A stretch of DNA of 64,000 nt from Candidatus Neomicrothrix sp. UBA7884 (GTDB taxonomy: Bacteria; Actinomycetota; Acidimicrobiia; Acidimicrobiales; MedAcidi-G1). Made by a program: the position numbers and the translations under genes. The stretch covers positions 1 through 64,000 of the forward strand of contig DLRQ01000054.1 in assembly GCA_002501135.1 (NCBI GenBank), written 5' to 3'. Every line of letters begins with the position of its first letter. Positions within the stretch are counted from its first letter, which is position 1. Shown in pieces: positions 17,776 to 25,961 of this stretch. Below the pieces are notes generated by a model, which saw nothing but the letters and a program-made list of their open reading frames with translations, was not told where the DNA came from and did not search any database.

Positions 17776-18999
17776 TCAGCGTTCGACGCCGGTGAGTAGG
17801 ACCATCACCGTGTCGTCGTCACCGACCATTCCCTGGCGTCGGGCTGCCAGGAGGCCTGCCAGGCCGGCGGTACCGGTCGGGTCGGCAGGTACCCCGGTGT
17901 GGTCGCGGACCAGGCGATGGGCCTCGGCTACCTCCGCCTCGGTCGCCACCACGGGAGAGCCGCCGTCTTCGAGCATTGCGGCCACGATCGGCTGCCAGTC
18001 GTAGACGATGTCGTCGAGGATGCCCGTGGCCAGCGAGCCAGGGTCGTCCCACGGCCACATGACGTCGGAGTCATCGGTGCTGGTGACTGCCGTGAGGGGA
18101 TCGTCGAGTTGCGCCACAAGCCTGAAGGCGCGGTCGAGGGGTGCGCAGCCCTCGGACTGGACGGCGTACAACGTTGGCCGGTCAGCCAGGACCCCCAGGT
18201 CAGCCGCCTCGGCAAGGGCCTGGACCGTGGAGCTGGCCAGGGCGCCTCCGCCGACCTGGATGAACAGTCGACAGGTCTCGACCCCGGGGCCGGCAGTGCC
18301 AGCCAGGTCGGAGGCCAACTCGAACCCGAGGGTCCGCCCGCCGTCGATGGTCATCAGGTTCTCGGTTCCCTGGCAGGTGAACGGGACCGCACCGTCGGCG
18401 ACCAGTTCCCGGGAGCGCAGAACACACGGATCGCCGACCTCGTCCAGTCGGCGCTCGCAGACGATCACGCGGGCACCCAGGTCGTCGAGTTTCGCCAGCA
18501 CGGCGGCATCTGCCCATGTCGGAACGTGGACGGTGAGAGGCCTGTGGGCCGCCCGAGCGACTACTGCGGCGGCCAGGGCGGCGTTGCCACAGGATGCGAT
18601 GACCAGCGGGGTGCCGGTGGGTGCGTTGTCCACCTCGAGGTGGAGGGCCAGCCCGAACAGGTGCCTGGCCTTGTGTGTTCCAGAGACGTTGCCGGTCTCG
18701 TCCTTTCCCGTCAAGTGGCCTGTATGGCCGATGGCGGAACCGACCGTGCCCAGGTTGACAAGAGGCGTGTGCCTGAACCCGTTGCCGTCGATCTCGGCCA
18801 CGGCGTCATCGAGTCGGCGCACGATGTCAAGGAAGGCTGCGTCGTTGATCCCTGCCTCGATGGCCCGATGATGGGACCAGAGCATGGTCCTGTAGCGGAT
18901 GAACGGGTTGGGGTCGGCGTCCAGTGCATCTGAGCCAACCGGCCAGCGGGCACCCGGGGGTGTGCCGAGCCAGCCAACGGGCCCCTGCGGGGAGGTCAC
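17776..18999 (-). CDS. PLP-dependent fold-type II enzyme (threonine synthase/dehydratase-like)
   Basis: A 407-residue tryptophan-synthase-beta superfamily protein. The PLP lysine is expected in NVSGTHKARHLFG, the cofactor-ring asparagine loop in IASCGNAALAAAV and the phosphate-binding loop in QVGGGALASS. The N-terminal WLGTPPGARWPVGS and RYRTMLWSHHRAIEAG segments resemble threonine-synthase-like actinobacterial proteins. GTG start. It follows the second PLP gene on the same strand after seven bases, so both are likely made from one transcript. The family is clear, the substrate is not. Confidence 0.82.
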   Translation of the reverse strand: MTSPQGPVGWLGTPPGARWPVGSDALDADPNPFIRYRTMLWSHHRAIEAGINDAAFLDIVRRLDDAVAEIDGNGFRHTPLVNLGTVGSAIGHTGHLTGKDETGNVSGTHKARHLFGLALHLEVDNAPTGTPLVIASCGNAALAAAVVARAAHRPLTVHVPTWADAAVLAKLDDLGARVIVCERRLDEVGDPCVLRSRELVADGAVPFTCQGTENLMTIDGGRTLGFELASDLAGTAGPGVETCRLFIQVGGGALASSTVQALAEAADLGVLADRPTLYAVQSEGCAPLDRAFRLVAQLDDPLTAVTSTDDSDVMWPWDDPGSLATGILDDIVYDWQPIVAAMLEDGGSPVVATEAEVAEAHRLVRDHTGVPADPTGTAGLAGLLAARRQGMVGDDDTVMVLLTGVER

Positions 19000-19006
19000 C
19001 GGGCGT

Positions 19007-20524
19007 TCAGTCGGTCGACACGCCCGTCTGGGCGTTGAACTCGTCGATCATGGAATCCCAGGCCGGGGCGAGACCCTGAACCTGTTTCCAGAAGGACTGC
19101 CGGCGGCGCGCCTCGAAGTCCTCGAACTCGACTCCCTGCTGTTCAACCCAGGTGAAGTAGCCCAGGTTGAAGATTCGGTCCCTGCCGAAATCGTCGAGAA
19201 TCTCGACGTTCTGGGTGTCGGCTCCTGTCAGGTGCTCGGCGATGGCCTCTGTCGCCTCGCCTGAACCGAAGCCGCCGGCGTATCTGCCCGCAGCCATCGA
19301 CTCACGCTCGCTGCCGTACATCTCGGCTCCGTCCGTGGCGACGGTGACGATGGCGTCTTCGGGGCCCAGGTCGAGGGTGCGGGCGGTCTTGATCGATGCA
19401 AGGACGTTGCAGATGCTGGAGAGGCCCAGATGGCCGAGCTGGTCGATGATGCCAGGGTCGACACCGTGTGTGTCGGCCAACACCTCCCTGCCTACGCCGG
19501 TGTTGAACACGACACCCAGTTCGTCGCACGACCGGTCGCTGATCGCCACGATCACATCGGTGTTGGTGACGTTGTGAATGAGGGGAATGTGCTTGTCGCC
19601 GATTCCCTGGATGTTGTGCTCGCCGAAGCCGTTGTTGAGCATTGTGGGGCACTCGAGGGCCTCGACGGCAACGATGCGGGCGCCGTGGTCGGACTTGAGG
19701 CGTTCACCTGCCGCGAGGGTTCCCGCAGATCCGGATGCGGCGACGAAGGCGGCCAGTTTCAGATCGGGCCTCTGGTCGCGGTTGTGTTCGTAGATGCGCT
19801 CCAGGGCACGGCCGGTCACCTCGTGGTGGCCGACGTGGTTGGCGAACTCGGTGAACTGGTTGAAGATGAAGTTGTCGGGGTCGAGGCTGAGCTCGTCGCA
19901 GGCGTCGTAGATCTCCTTGACGTTGCTCTCAGAACCGGTGGTGCGGATCACGTCATCGGGGTCGGCGATCCAGCGGTCAAGCCATTCGAAACGCTCGCGG
20001 CTCATATTCTCGGGTAGCACGGCGACTCCACGCGACTCCATGAGGGTCGAGATGGCCACGCCACCGCGTGCGTAGTTGCCGGTCGACGGCCAGATCGCAC
20101 GGTGCACCGTCGGGTCGAACTGGCCGGTCACGATCCGGGGAGCCAGGCAGGCATAGGCGGCCAGGACCTTGTGTGCCCCGATCATGGGGAAGCGGTTGCC
20201 GAATGCCACGATGACCGGGGCCTCCACGCCGGTCAACTCGGTTGGGAGGACCACATGTTCGGGAACGTCGACGATGCCTCCGTGGAGGTCGTTGTACCAG
20301 TGGACCCGGAACAAGTTGAGCGGGTCGGCGGCGTCACGGTCGACGTCGGCGAGGCGACTCCGTATCCCCTCGGGGATGCGTGACGGGTCGGCCAGTTGGG
20401 CGAAGGTGGGAAGAACGATTCCACAGGACCTGAAGCGGTCGACGCTGCGCTGGTAGCCGGCGTCGTCGATGAGATCGGTGAGCAGGCCGAACCTGCTGTG
20501 GTCGAAGTTCTCTGGAATGCTCAC
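19007..20524 (-). CDS. Long PLP-dependent fold-type II enzyme of unknown specificity
   Basis: A 505-residue cysteine-synthase-like protein, well over the 300-350 residues usual for CysK/CysM. The PLP lysine is in [15 protein letters not shown], the asparagine loop in [15 protein letters not shown] and the glycine-rich phosphate loop in [14 protein letters not shown]. The extra length is an N-terminal extension of about 100 residues and a C-terminal tail with [16 protein letters not shown]. The GTG start has an AGGAG site upstream. Paired with another PLP enzyme on the same strand, which suggests a two-step amino-acid conversion. I do not recognise the exact reaction. Confidence 0.78.
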   Translation of the reverse strand: MSIPENFDHSRFGLLTDLIDDAGYQRSVDRFRSCGIVLPTFAQLADPSRIPEGIRSRLADVDRDAADPLNLFRVHWYNDLHGGIVDVPEHVVLPTELTGVEAPVIVAFGNRFPMIGAHKVLAAYACLAPRIVTGQFDPTVHRAIWPSTGNYARGGVAISTLMESRGVAVLPENMSRERFEWLDRWIADPDDVIRTTGSESNVKEIYDACDELSLDPDNFIFNQFTEFANHVGHHEVTGRALERIYEHNRDQRPDLKLAAFVAASGSAGTLAAGERLKSDHGARIVAVEALECPTMLNNGFGEHNIQGIGDKHIPLIHNVTNTDVIVAISDRSCDELGVVFNTGVGREVLADTHGVDPGIIDQLGHLGLSSICNVLASIKTARTLDLGPEDAIVTVATDGAEMYGSERESMAAGRYAGGFGSGEATEAIAEHLTGADTQNVEILDDFGRDRIFNLGYFTWVEQQGVEFEDFEARRRQSFWKQVQGLAPAWDSMIDEFNAQTGVSTD

Positions 20525-20698
20525 TAGGTATCTGTCTCCTGGTGGCTTGTCGTGGCTGACTGCCCTGATTGGAGGCTCAGGCTACCGCCGACGGCGTGCC
20601 CGTGTTGACAAAGTGTGTAAGCGGTCATTTGGCACAGAAACCGCAGATCAGCCGGTATGCCGCGGATTTCAGGCCCGGTGGTGCGAGGCTGTGGGGCC

Positions 20699-21367
20699 AT
20701 GTTTCGTAGGATAATTAAGGTCGTCGTGACCTTGTGTGTGATCGCCGCGGGTGGTGTGCTGGCCTCGCGCGCCGCCGAGCCCTCGGTGCGGCCCGTGCTC
20801 TACCCGGCGCCGCCCACCACGGTCGCCCCACCGACCACCACTATGGCGGTTACGCCGACCACCACGATTGCGGTTACGCCCTCAACAACTGCCGCTGATG
20901 TGGTTCCCGTCGCCACAATCGTGCCTGGAACACCGGCCACCACCACCGCTCCTCCACCCGCTACAACCACGACGGTTCCCATCGACGAGGAGGCCGTTCT
21001 CACTGCCCACTACGTGTGGGGCAAGAGCACCGCCGCCAGAACCCTCCAGACCGTCCTCGGTGTGACCGTCGACGGCTGGTACGGACCTGCCACGAGGTCC
21101 GCCCACCTGGCCGAGAATGCGGCCCGGGGCTTCGGCACTGGCGGGGTTCCAGCGGTGCCCACCACCACGACCGTTCCACCCACGACCGCACCACCGGCAG
21201 GGGATGCCCCGACCTCGACCGCCCCGTCGGTGACAGTTCCCTCCACGTTCGGCGGCATGGGTGCAGAACTGGTTGCGCAGCTCCTGGGCCAGCCGTGCAT
21301 CGCCGACGGTGACCTGGGCGACTGCCCGCCTGAGATCGACGCTCTCATCAGCGGCCTGGTGGGCTGA
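20699..21367 (+). CDS. Secreted or anchored Thr/Pro-rich protein with peptidoglycan-binding-like domain
   Basis: A 222-residue protein with a basic start and one hydrophobic segment (residues about 7-22, VVVTLCVIAAGGVLASRA), so probably secreted or membrane-anchored. Two low-complexity Thr/Pro/Ala stretches (about 35-95 and 150-185) flank a compact domain with TLQTVLGVTVDGWYGPATRS, the core of PG_binding_1 repeats. The C-terminal part has two Cys (QPCIADGDLGDC) that may form a disulfide. The ATG at 20699 gives a sensible signal segment; a further upstream ATG at 20657 does not. Likely a cell-wall-associated protein; function unknown. Confidence 0.72.
   Translation: MFRRIIKVVVTLCVIAAGGVLASRAAEPSVRPVLYPAPPTTVAPPTTTMAVTPTTTIAVTPSTTAADVVPVATIVPGTPATTTAPPPATTTTVPIDEEAVLTAHYVWGKSTAARTLQTVLGVTVDGWYGPATRSAHLAENAARGFGTGGVPAVPTTTTVPPTTAPPAGDAPTSTAPSVTVPSTFGGMGAELVAQLLGQPCIADGDLGDCPPEIDALISGLVG
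20831..20878 (+). repeat. 24-bp tandem repeat, two full units, inside the Thr/Pro-rich gene
   Basis: Two adjacent 24-base units (20831-20854 and 20855-20878) agree at 22 of 24 positions and each encode an eight-residue PTTTxAVT unit. A degenerate partial third unit follows. Being a multiple of three, copy change would alter linker length without shifting the frame. Confidence 0.75.
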
Positions 21368-21404
21368 GGAGCAGTCCCGGAGGCCTCTCGCCGGACATCT
21401 TGAG

Positions 21405-21424
21405 TATCGAACGTATGTTCGATA
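21405..21424 (+). promoter_or_regulatory. LexA (SOS) operator upstream of dnaE2
   Basis: A perfect 20-bp palindrome, TATCGAAC-GTAT-GTTCGATA, matches the Gram-positive/actinobacterial LexA consensus TCGAAC-N4-GTTCGA at every fixed position. It ends 12 bases before the GTG of dnaE2, so it must overlap the promoter or the transcription start. This predicts damage induction of the polymerase. Confidence 0.9.
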
Positions 21425-21436
21425 CGGTCGAAGACC

Positions 21437-24400
21437 GTGACCAGCCCCGTCCCCTACGCCGAGTTGCACTGCCACTCGCACTTCAGCTTCCTCGACGGAG
21501 CCTCTGACCCCGCCGAGCTGGTGGCTGAGGCATCCCGGCTGGGACTGAGCGCCCTGGCCATCACCGACCACGACGGCTTCTACGGGGTGGTCCGGTTCGC
21601 CGAGGCGGCCCGACAACACGGCCTGCCCACGGTGTTCGGCGCTGAGCTCACAGTCGACGCCCCGTCACCCCGTACCGGTTCTCCGGACCCTCCGGGCACC
21701 CACCTGGTGGTGCTTGCCGAGGGACCGGCCGGGTATGCCCGGCTGGGCACGGCCATCACCGAGGCGCAGTTGGCCGGCAGCAAGGGCCACCCGCAACTCT
21801 CCCTCGACATGTTGACCGGGTTGTATGAGGGAGCGGGTTGTTCGGGCCGGGCACCGTGGTTCGTCCTCACGGGCTGTCGTAAGGGGGCTGTACCCGCCGC
21901 CCTCGTCAGCGATGGCCCGTCGGCCGCCCGGCGTGTCCTCGACGACCTGGTGGCCAGGTTCGGCCGTGACCGGGTGGCCGTAGAGCTCTGGGACCACGGC
22001 AACCCCCTGGACGCAGGCAGGAACGAGGCCCTGGCCCGGCTGGCTGTGTCAGCAGGGGTAGCGGCGGTGGCCACCAACAACGTCCACCACCACGACCTCT
22101 CCCGCCGCCGCCTGGCAACTGTCATGGCAGCGGTGAGGGCCCGCCGCTCCCTCGAGGAACTGGACGGATGGCTGCCGGCCGCAGGCAGCGCCCACCTGCG
22201 TTCCGGGGCCGAACAGGCCCGCCGCTTCGCCCGTTTCCCGGGCGTGGTCGAGGCAGCAGCCGAACTGGGGGAGTGCTGCGCCTTCGATCTGGACCTGATA
22301 GCTCCCGACCTGCCTCCCTTCCCGTGCCCCGACGGGCTGGACGAGATCGGCTACCTCAGGCGCCTTGCCGAAGCCGGTGCCAGCGACCGCTACGGGCCAC
22401 GGGGATCCGAGTGGGTCGCCGGGGCATGGAGGCAGGTCGACCACGAGCTGGCCGTCATAGGGCAACTGGGGTTTGCCGGCTACTTCCTCGTGGTCTGGGA
22501 CCTAGTCCAGTTCTGCCGCCGCTCCGACATCTACTGCCAGGGTCGCGGGTCGGCGGCCAACTCGGCTGTCTGCTACGCCCTCGGCATCACCAACGCCGAC
22601 GCTGTGGGACTGGACCTGCTGTTCGAGCGCTTCCTGTCGCTGGAGCGCGACGGGCCACCCGACATCGACATAGACATCGAGAGCGGTCGCCGCGAAGAGG
22701 TCATCCAGTACGTCTACGGCCGTTACGGGAGGCGTCACACCGCCCAGGTGGCCAACGTCATCACCTACCGGGCCCGCTCGGCGGTGCGCGATGTGGCGAG
22801 GGCGCTCGGTTATGCCCAGGGACAACAGGACGCGTTTGCAAAGGGGCTGGAGCGCAGGTCCCGGGTGGGGGACACCGGGAGCGTCCCGGCACAGGTGGCT
22901 CTGATGGCCGACGAGTTGTGTGACGCCCCCAGGCACCTGGGTGTCCACTCGGGCGGCATGGTCATCTGTGACCGTCCCCTGGCCGAGGTGTGTCCCATCG
23001 AGTGGGCCACCATGGCCGACCGCAGCGTCCTGCAGTGGGACAAGGAGGACTGCGCCGCCGTGGGCCTTGTCAAGTTCGACCTGTTGGGCCTGGGCATGCT
23101 GAGCGCCCTCCACGGGGCTGTTGACCTGATCGCCGCCCACGAGGACGTGCAGGTGGACCTGGCCCGCCTCCCCCAGGAGGACGGCGTCTACGACATGGTC
23201 TGTGCCGCCGACACCATCGGGGTGTTCCAGATAGAGAGCCGCGCCCAGATGGCCACCCTGCCCCGGCTGCGGCCCCGTTGCTTCTACGACCTGGTCGTCG
23301 AGATAGCCCTGATCCGGCCCGGGCCCATCCAGGGCGGGTCGGTGCACCCCTACATCAGACGCCGCAACGGCCGCGAGCCGGTCACCTACCCGCATCCCCT
23401 TTGCGAGAAGGCCCTGTCCAGAACCCTGGGAGTACCGCTGTTCCAGGAGCAGTTCATGCAGCTGTCCATCGACGTGGCAGGGTTCAGCGCCTCCGAGGCC
23501 GACAGCTTGCGTCAGGCCATGGGCTCCAAGCGCAGCCGGGAACGCATGGCAGCCCTGCACGAGCGCTTCACGGCCGGGGCCACCGAACGGGGTGTGCCGC
23601 CGAAGGTGGTTGAGGAGGTCTGGGAGAAGCTGGCCGCTTTCTCCGACTACGGCTTCCCCGAGAGCCACTCGGTGTCGTTCGCCCATCTGGTGTACGCCAG
23701 TTGCTGGATCAAGCTCCACCACCCGGCGGCGTTCTGTGCGGCCCTGCTGAACGCCCAGCCCATGGGTTTCTACGCCCCCCACACCCTGGTCCAGGATGCC
23801 CGCCGCCACGGGGTGGAGGTGCACACCCCCGACCTCAACCTGTCCGGTGCAGGAGCGGCCCTGGAGGCCCCCGGCCCCGCAGTGAGGCTGGGCCTGGGGT
23901 CGGTGAGGGGAGTGGGCGACGACCTGGCCGAGAGGATCACCGCTGGTCGGCCGTACAGGTCCATCGAGGACCTGCAGCGCCGGATCGGGCCCGGCAGCGA
24001 CGTCATGGAGGCCCTCGCCACCGCCGGGGCCTTTGGCTGCTTCGACGTTGACCGTCGCTCGGCTCTCTGGTCGGCCGGGGCACTTGCCGCATCGGGAGCC
24101 GACCGCCTACCGGGCGTCGTGACCGGGGTGGAGGCCCCACCGTTGCCGGGGCTCTCAGAACCCGATACCGCAAGGGCCGACCTCTGGGCCACGGGCGTCT
24201 CGCCCGATGGCCACCCGACCAGATTCGTGCGGGAGCGCCTGGCGGCCGAGGGGGTGCTCACAGCAGCCGACCTGGCGTCGGTGGCGGACCGTCAGCGGGT
24301 TGTGGTGGCCGGCGTGGTTACGCACCGCCAGCGGCCTCCCACCGCCGGTGGGGTCACCTTCGTGAACCTCGAGGACGAGACAGGCCTCGTCAACGTGATC

Positions 24401-24574
24401 GTCTCAAAGGGTTGCTGGGCCCACCACCGTGAGGTGGCGGCAGGGGCGGTGGCACTCCTGGTGAAGGGCAGGGCCGAGGTGGCAGACGATGCCGGAAGGG
24501 TGGTCAACGTGGTGGCCGAGCACCTGGAGACCCTCAGCCTGGCCAGCCCCGGCAGGGCCAGGGACTTCCGCTGA
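21437..24574 (+). CDS. dnaE2: Error-prone DNA polymerase III alpha subunit DnaE2 (ImuC)
   Basis: A 1045-residue C-family polymerase of the DnaE2/ImuC type, the translesion polymerase responsible for SOS mutagenesis in many actinobacteria. The N-terminal PHP domain begins YAELHCHSHFSFLDGASD; the palm has CQGRGSAANSAVCYALGI and the metal Asp pair in PPDIDIDIESGRREEV. HLGVHSGGMVI, GVFQIESRAQM and IRPGPIQGGSVHPYIRRR follow, then the helix-hairpin-helix region and a C-terminal OB fold (GGVTFVNLEDETGLVNVIV). Shorter than the replicative DnaE (about 1180), as usual for DnaE2. Its partners imuA and imuB are not adjacent. GTG start directly behind the LexA box. Confidence 0.95.
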   Translation: MTSPVPYAELHCHSHFSFLDGASDPAELVAEASRLGLSALAITDHDGFYGVVRFAEAARQHGLPTVFGAELTVDAPSPRTGSPDPPGTHLVVLAEGPAGYARLGTAITEAQLAGSKGHPQLSLDMLTGLYEGAGCSGRAPWFVLTGCRKGAVPAALVSDGPSAARRVLDDLVARFGRDRVAVELWDHGNPLDAGRNEALARLAVSAGVAAVATNNVHHHDLSRRRLATVMAAVRARRSLEELDGWLPAAGSAHLRSGAEQARRFARFPGVVEAAAELGECCAFDLDLIAPDLPPFPCPDGLDEIGYLRRLAEAGASDRYGPRGSEWVAGAWRQVDHELAVIGQLGFAGYFLVVWDLVQFCRRSDIYCQGRGSAANSAVCYALGITNADAVGLDLLFERFLSLERDGPPDIDIDIESGRREEVIQYVYGRYGRRHTAQVANVITYRARSAVRDVARALGYAQGQQDAFAKGLERRSRVGDTGSVPAQVALMADELCDAPRHLGVHSGGMVICDRPLAEVCPIEWATMADRSVLQWDKEDCAAVGLVKFDLLGLGMLSALHGAVDLIAAHEDVQVDLARLPQEDGVYDMVCAADTIGVFQIESRAQMATLPRLRPRCFYDLVVEIALIRPGPIQGGSVHPYIRRRNGREPVTYPHPLCEKALSRTLGVPLFQEQFMQLSIDVAGFSASEADSLRQAMGSKRSRERMAALHERFTAGATERGVPPKVVEEVWEKLAAFSDYGFPESHSVSFAHLVYASCWIKLHHPAAFCAALLNAQPMGFYAPHTLVQDARRHGVEVHTPDLNLSGAGAALEAPGPAVRLGLGSVRGVGDDLAERITAGRPYRSIEDLQRRIGPGSDVMEALATAGAFGCFDVDRRSALWSAGALAASGADRLPGVVTGVEAPPLPGLSEPDTARADLWATGVSPDGHPTRFVRERLAAEGVLTAADLASVADRQRVVVAGVVTHRQRPPTAGGVTFVNLEDETGLVNVIVSKGCWAHHREVAAGAVALLVKGRAEVADDAGRVVNVVAEHLETLSLASPGRARDFR

Positions 24575-24640
24575 GGCGGGATATCCGGTGATCCGGTGTA
24601 ATGCGCCGCCCGGGGGCGGGCTGGCGACCACACTGGTGCC

Positions 24641-25855
24641 ATGCGTTCAGTTCGCCGCGCCCCCCTAGCAGCCCCCTCGGCTGACACTCGGCAACGGTTC
24701 GTCGCGCTCTTGATCGGGGTGCTGGCCGCATCAGCAGGTGGCCTGGTATTGGCAGCGGCCGACGGGACCCTGCGCGACCTGCCGGGAATGCTGCTGCTGG
24801 TGCCCGGGGCAATCGCCCTGCGGGGCAACGTGTTCGGTGCCATGGGTAGCAGGCTCGGAACCGCCGTCCACGCCGGAACGTTTCGCCTGGGCCTCCACTC
24901 CGAGGGGGTCGTCGTCCAGAACCTGACGGCTGCCGCCGCACTGACCCTGGGCCTCAGCGTGGTGCTCGCCGTCATGGCGAAAGGGACCGCAGTCGTGTTC
25001 GGAATCAGCCCCACGATGACCCTTGCCGACTTCGTGGTCATATCCGTGCTGGGTGGCCTCCTCGCATCGGTGGGGGTGGGGTTGGCCACGATGGGGCTGG
25101 CTGCAGGCTCGGTCCACTTCGGATGGGACCTCGACAACGTGATGGCACCGCTCGTCAGCACGCTCGGGGACCTGGCCACGGTGCCCGCACTGGTGTTGGC
25201 GGCAACCGTGGCAGGCCGCACCGGCGTAACGGGTCTGCTCGGAGCGGTCGCCGTCGTCATGGCAGTGGTCTCCCTCGTGGCTGCATGGCGCAGCCGTCGA
25301 GAGCAGGTTCGCACCATCGTTCGCCAGTCGGTACCGGTGCTGGCAGCAGCGGCTCTCCTGGACCTCATCGCCGGCGTGACTGTGGAGAGGCGTCTCGACG
25401 ACTTGCTTGCCGCCGAGGCCGTCCTCATCCTGCTTCCCGCATTCCTGGGAGCGGCCGGGGCTCTGGGCGGCATCCTCTCCAGCCGCCTCTCCACCCAGTT
25501 CCACCTCGGGCTTGACGATGCGACCCCGCTACCGAGCAGGGCCAGCCTCCGCGACATGCGAAGCCTCGTCACCCTGGCCGTCCCCGTTTTCCTGCTGGCC
25601 GCAGTGGTCGCCCACGTGGCGGCTGAGGTCACTGGCCAGACGACCCCGGGGTTCGCTGACCTAGTGGCCCTGACCCTGCTGGCTGGTCTGGCCGCAACCC
25701 TCTTCGTGATCGTGGTCGCCTACTACACCACCATGGCTGCGGTCCGCTTCGGCCTCGACCCCGACACCTACGGCATCCCCGTCGTCACCTCAACGCTGGA
25801 CCTGGCCGGTGCTTTCACCCTGATCCTGGCGATGGTCGCCGTTGGGGTGGCGTGA
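24641..25855 (+). CDS. MgtE/SLC41-type divalent cation transporter membrane protein, duplicated
   Basis: A 404-residue integral membrane protein with two tandem MgtE-type membrane domains, as in SLC41 proteins. Half 1 (about 20-225) has LLLVPGAIALRGNVFGAMGS and GWDLDNVMAPLVSTLGDL; half 2 (about 226-404) has LGAAGALGGILSSRLSTQFH and GLDPDTYGIPVVTSTLDL. Both copies of the cation-pore Asp-containing segment are recognisable. The cytoplasmic MgtE_N and CBS sensor domains of bacterial MgtE are absent. The next gene encodes a matching soluble PhoU/TrkA-C protein, which probably supplies gating. Magnesium or a similar divalent ion is the likely substrate by family. Confidence 0.85.
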   Translation: MRSVRRAPLAAPSADTRQRFVALLIGVLAASAGGLVLAAADGTLRDLPGMLLLVPGAIALRGNVFGAMGSRLGTAVHAGTFRLGLHSEGVVVQNLTAAAALTLGLSVVLAVMAKGTAVVFGISPTMTLADFVVISVLGGLLASVGVGLATMGLAAGSVHFGWDLDNVMAPLVSTLGDLATVPALVLAATVAGRTGVTGLLGAVAVVMAVVSLVAAWRSRREQVRTIVRQSVPVLAAAALLDLIAGVTVERRLDDLLAAEAVLILLPAFLGAAGALGGILSSRLSTQFHLGLDDATPLPSRASLRDMRSLVTLAVPVFLLAAVVAHVAAEVTGQTTPGFADLVALTLLAGLAATLFVIVVAYYTTMAAVRFGLDPDTYGIPVVTSTLDLAGAFTLILAMVAVGVA

Positions 25856-25896
25856 TGCTCCCTCTCTTCCTTCCCCACAGATTTCCCCACAGACAC

Positions 25897-25934
25897 GTAT
25901 TCCCGAATACCCACCGACCAGGTGGGCGTACAAT
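25897..25934 (+). promoter_or_regulatory. Putative promoter with 14-bp palindrome
   Basis: GTATTC-CC-GAATAC (25897-25910) is a perfect inverted repeat in the gap between the transporter and the PhoU-type gene. It is followed by a good -10 hexamer TACAAT at 25929-25934, 27 bases before the next ATG. An operator overlapping the promoter is a reasonable reading; the binding protein is unknown. Confidence 0.45.
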
Positions 25935-25961
25935 TATCCCTATACATCCAACGAGGAACTG

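Noticed and set aside
22502..23824. A 440-codon open frame opposite dnaE2 and similar long antisense frames (e.g. opposite smc at 62369-63622).
   Set aside because: High-GC codon bias leaves antisense frames open; the translations have no family motifs and the sense genes are certain.
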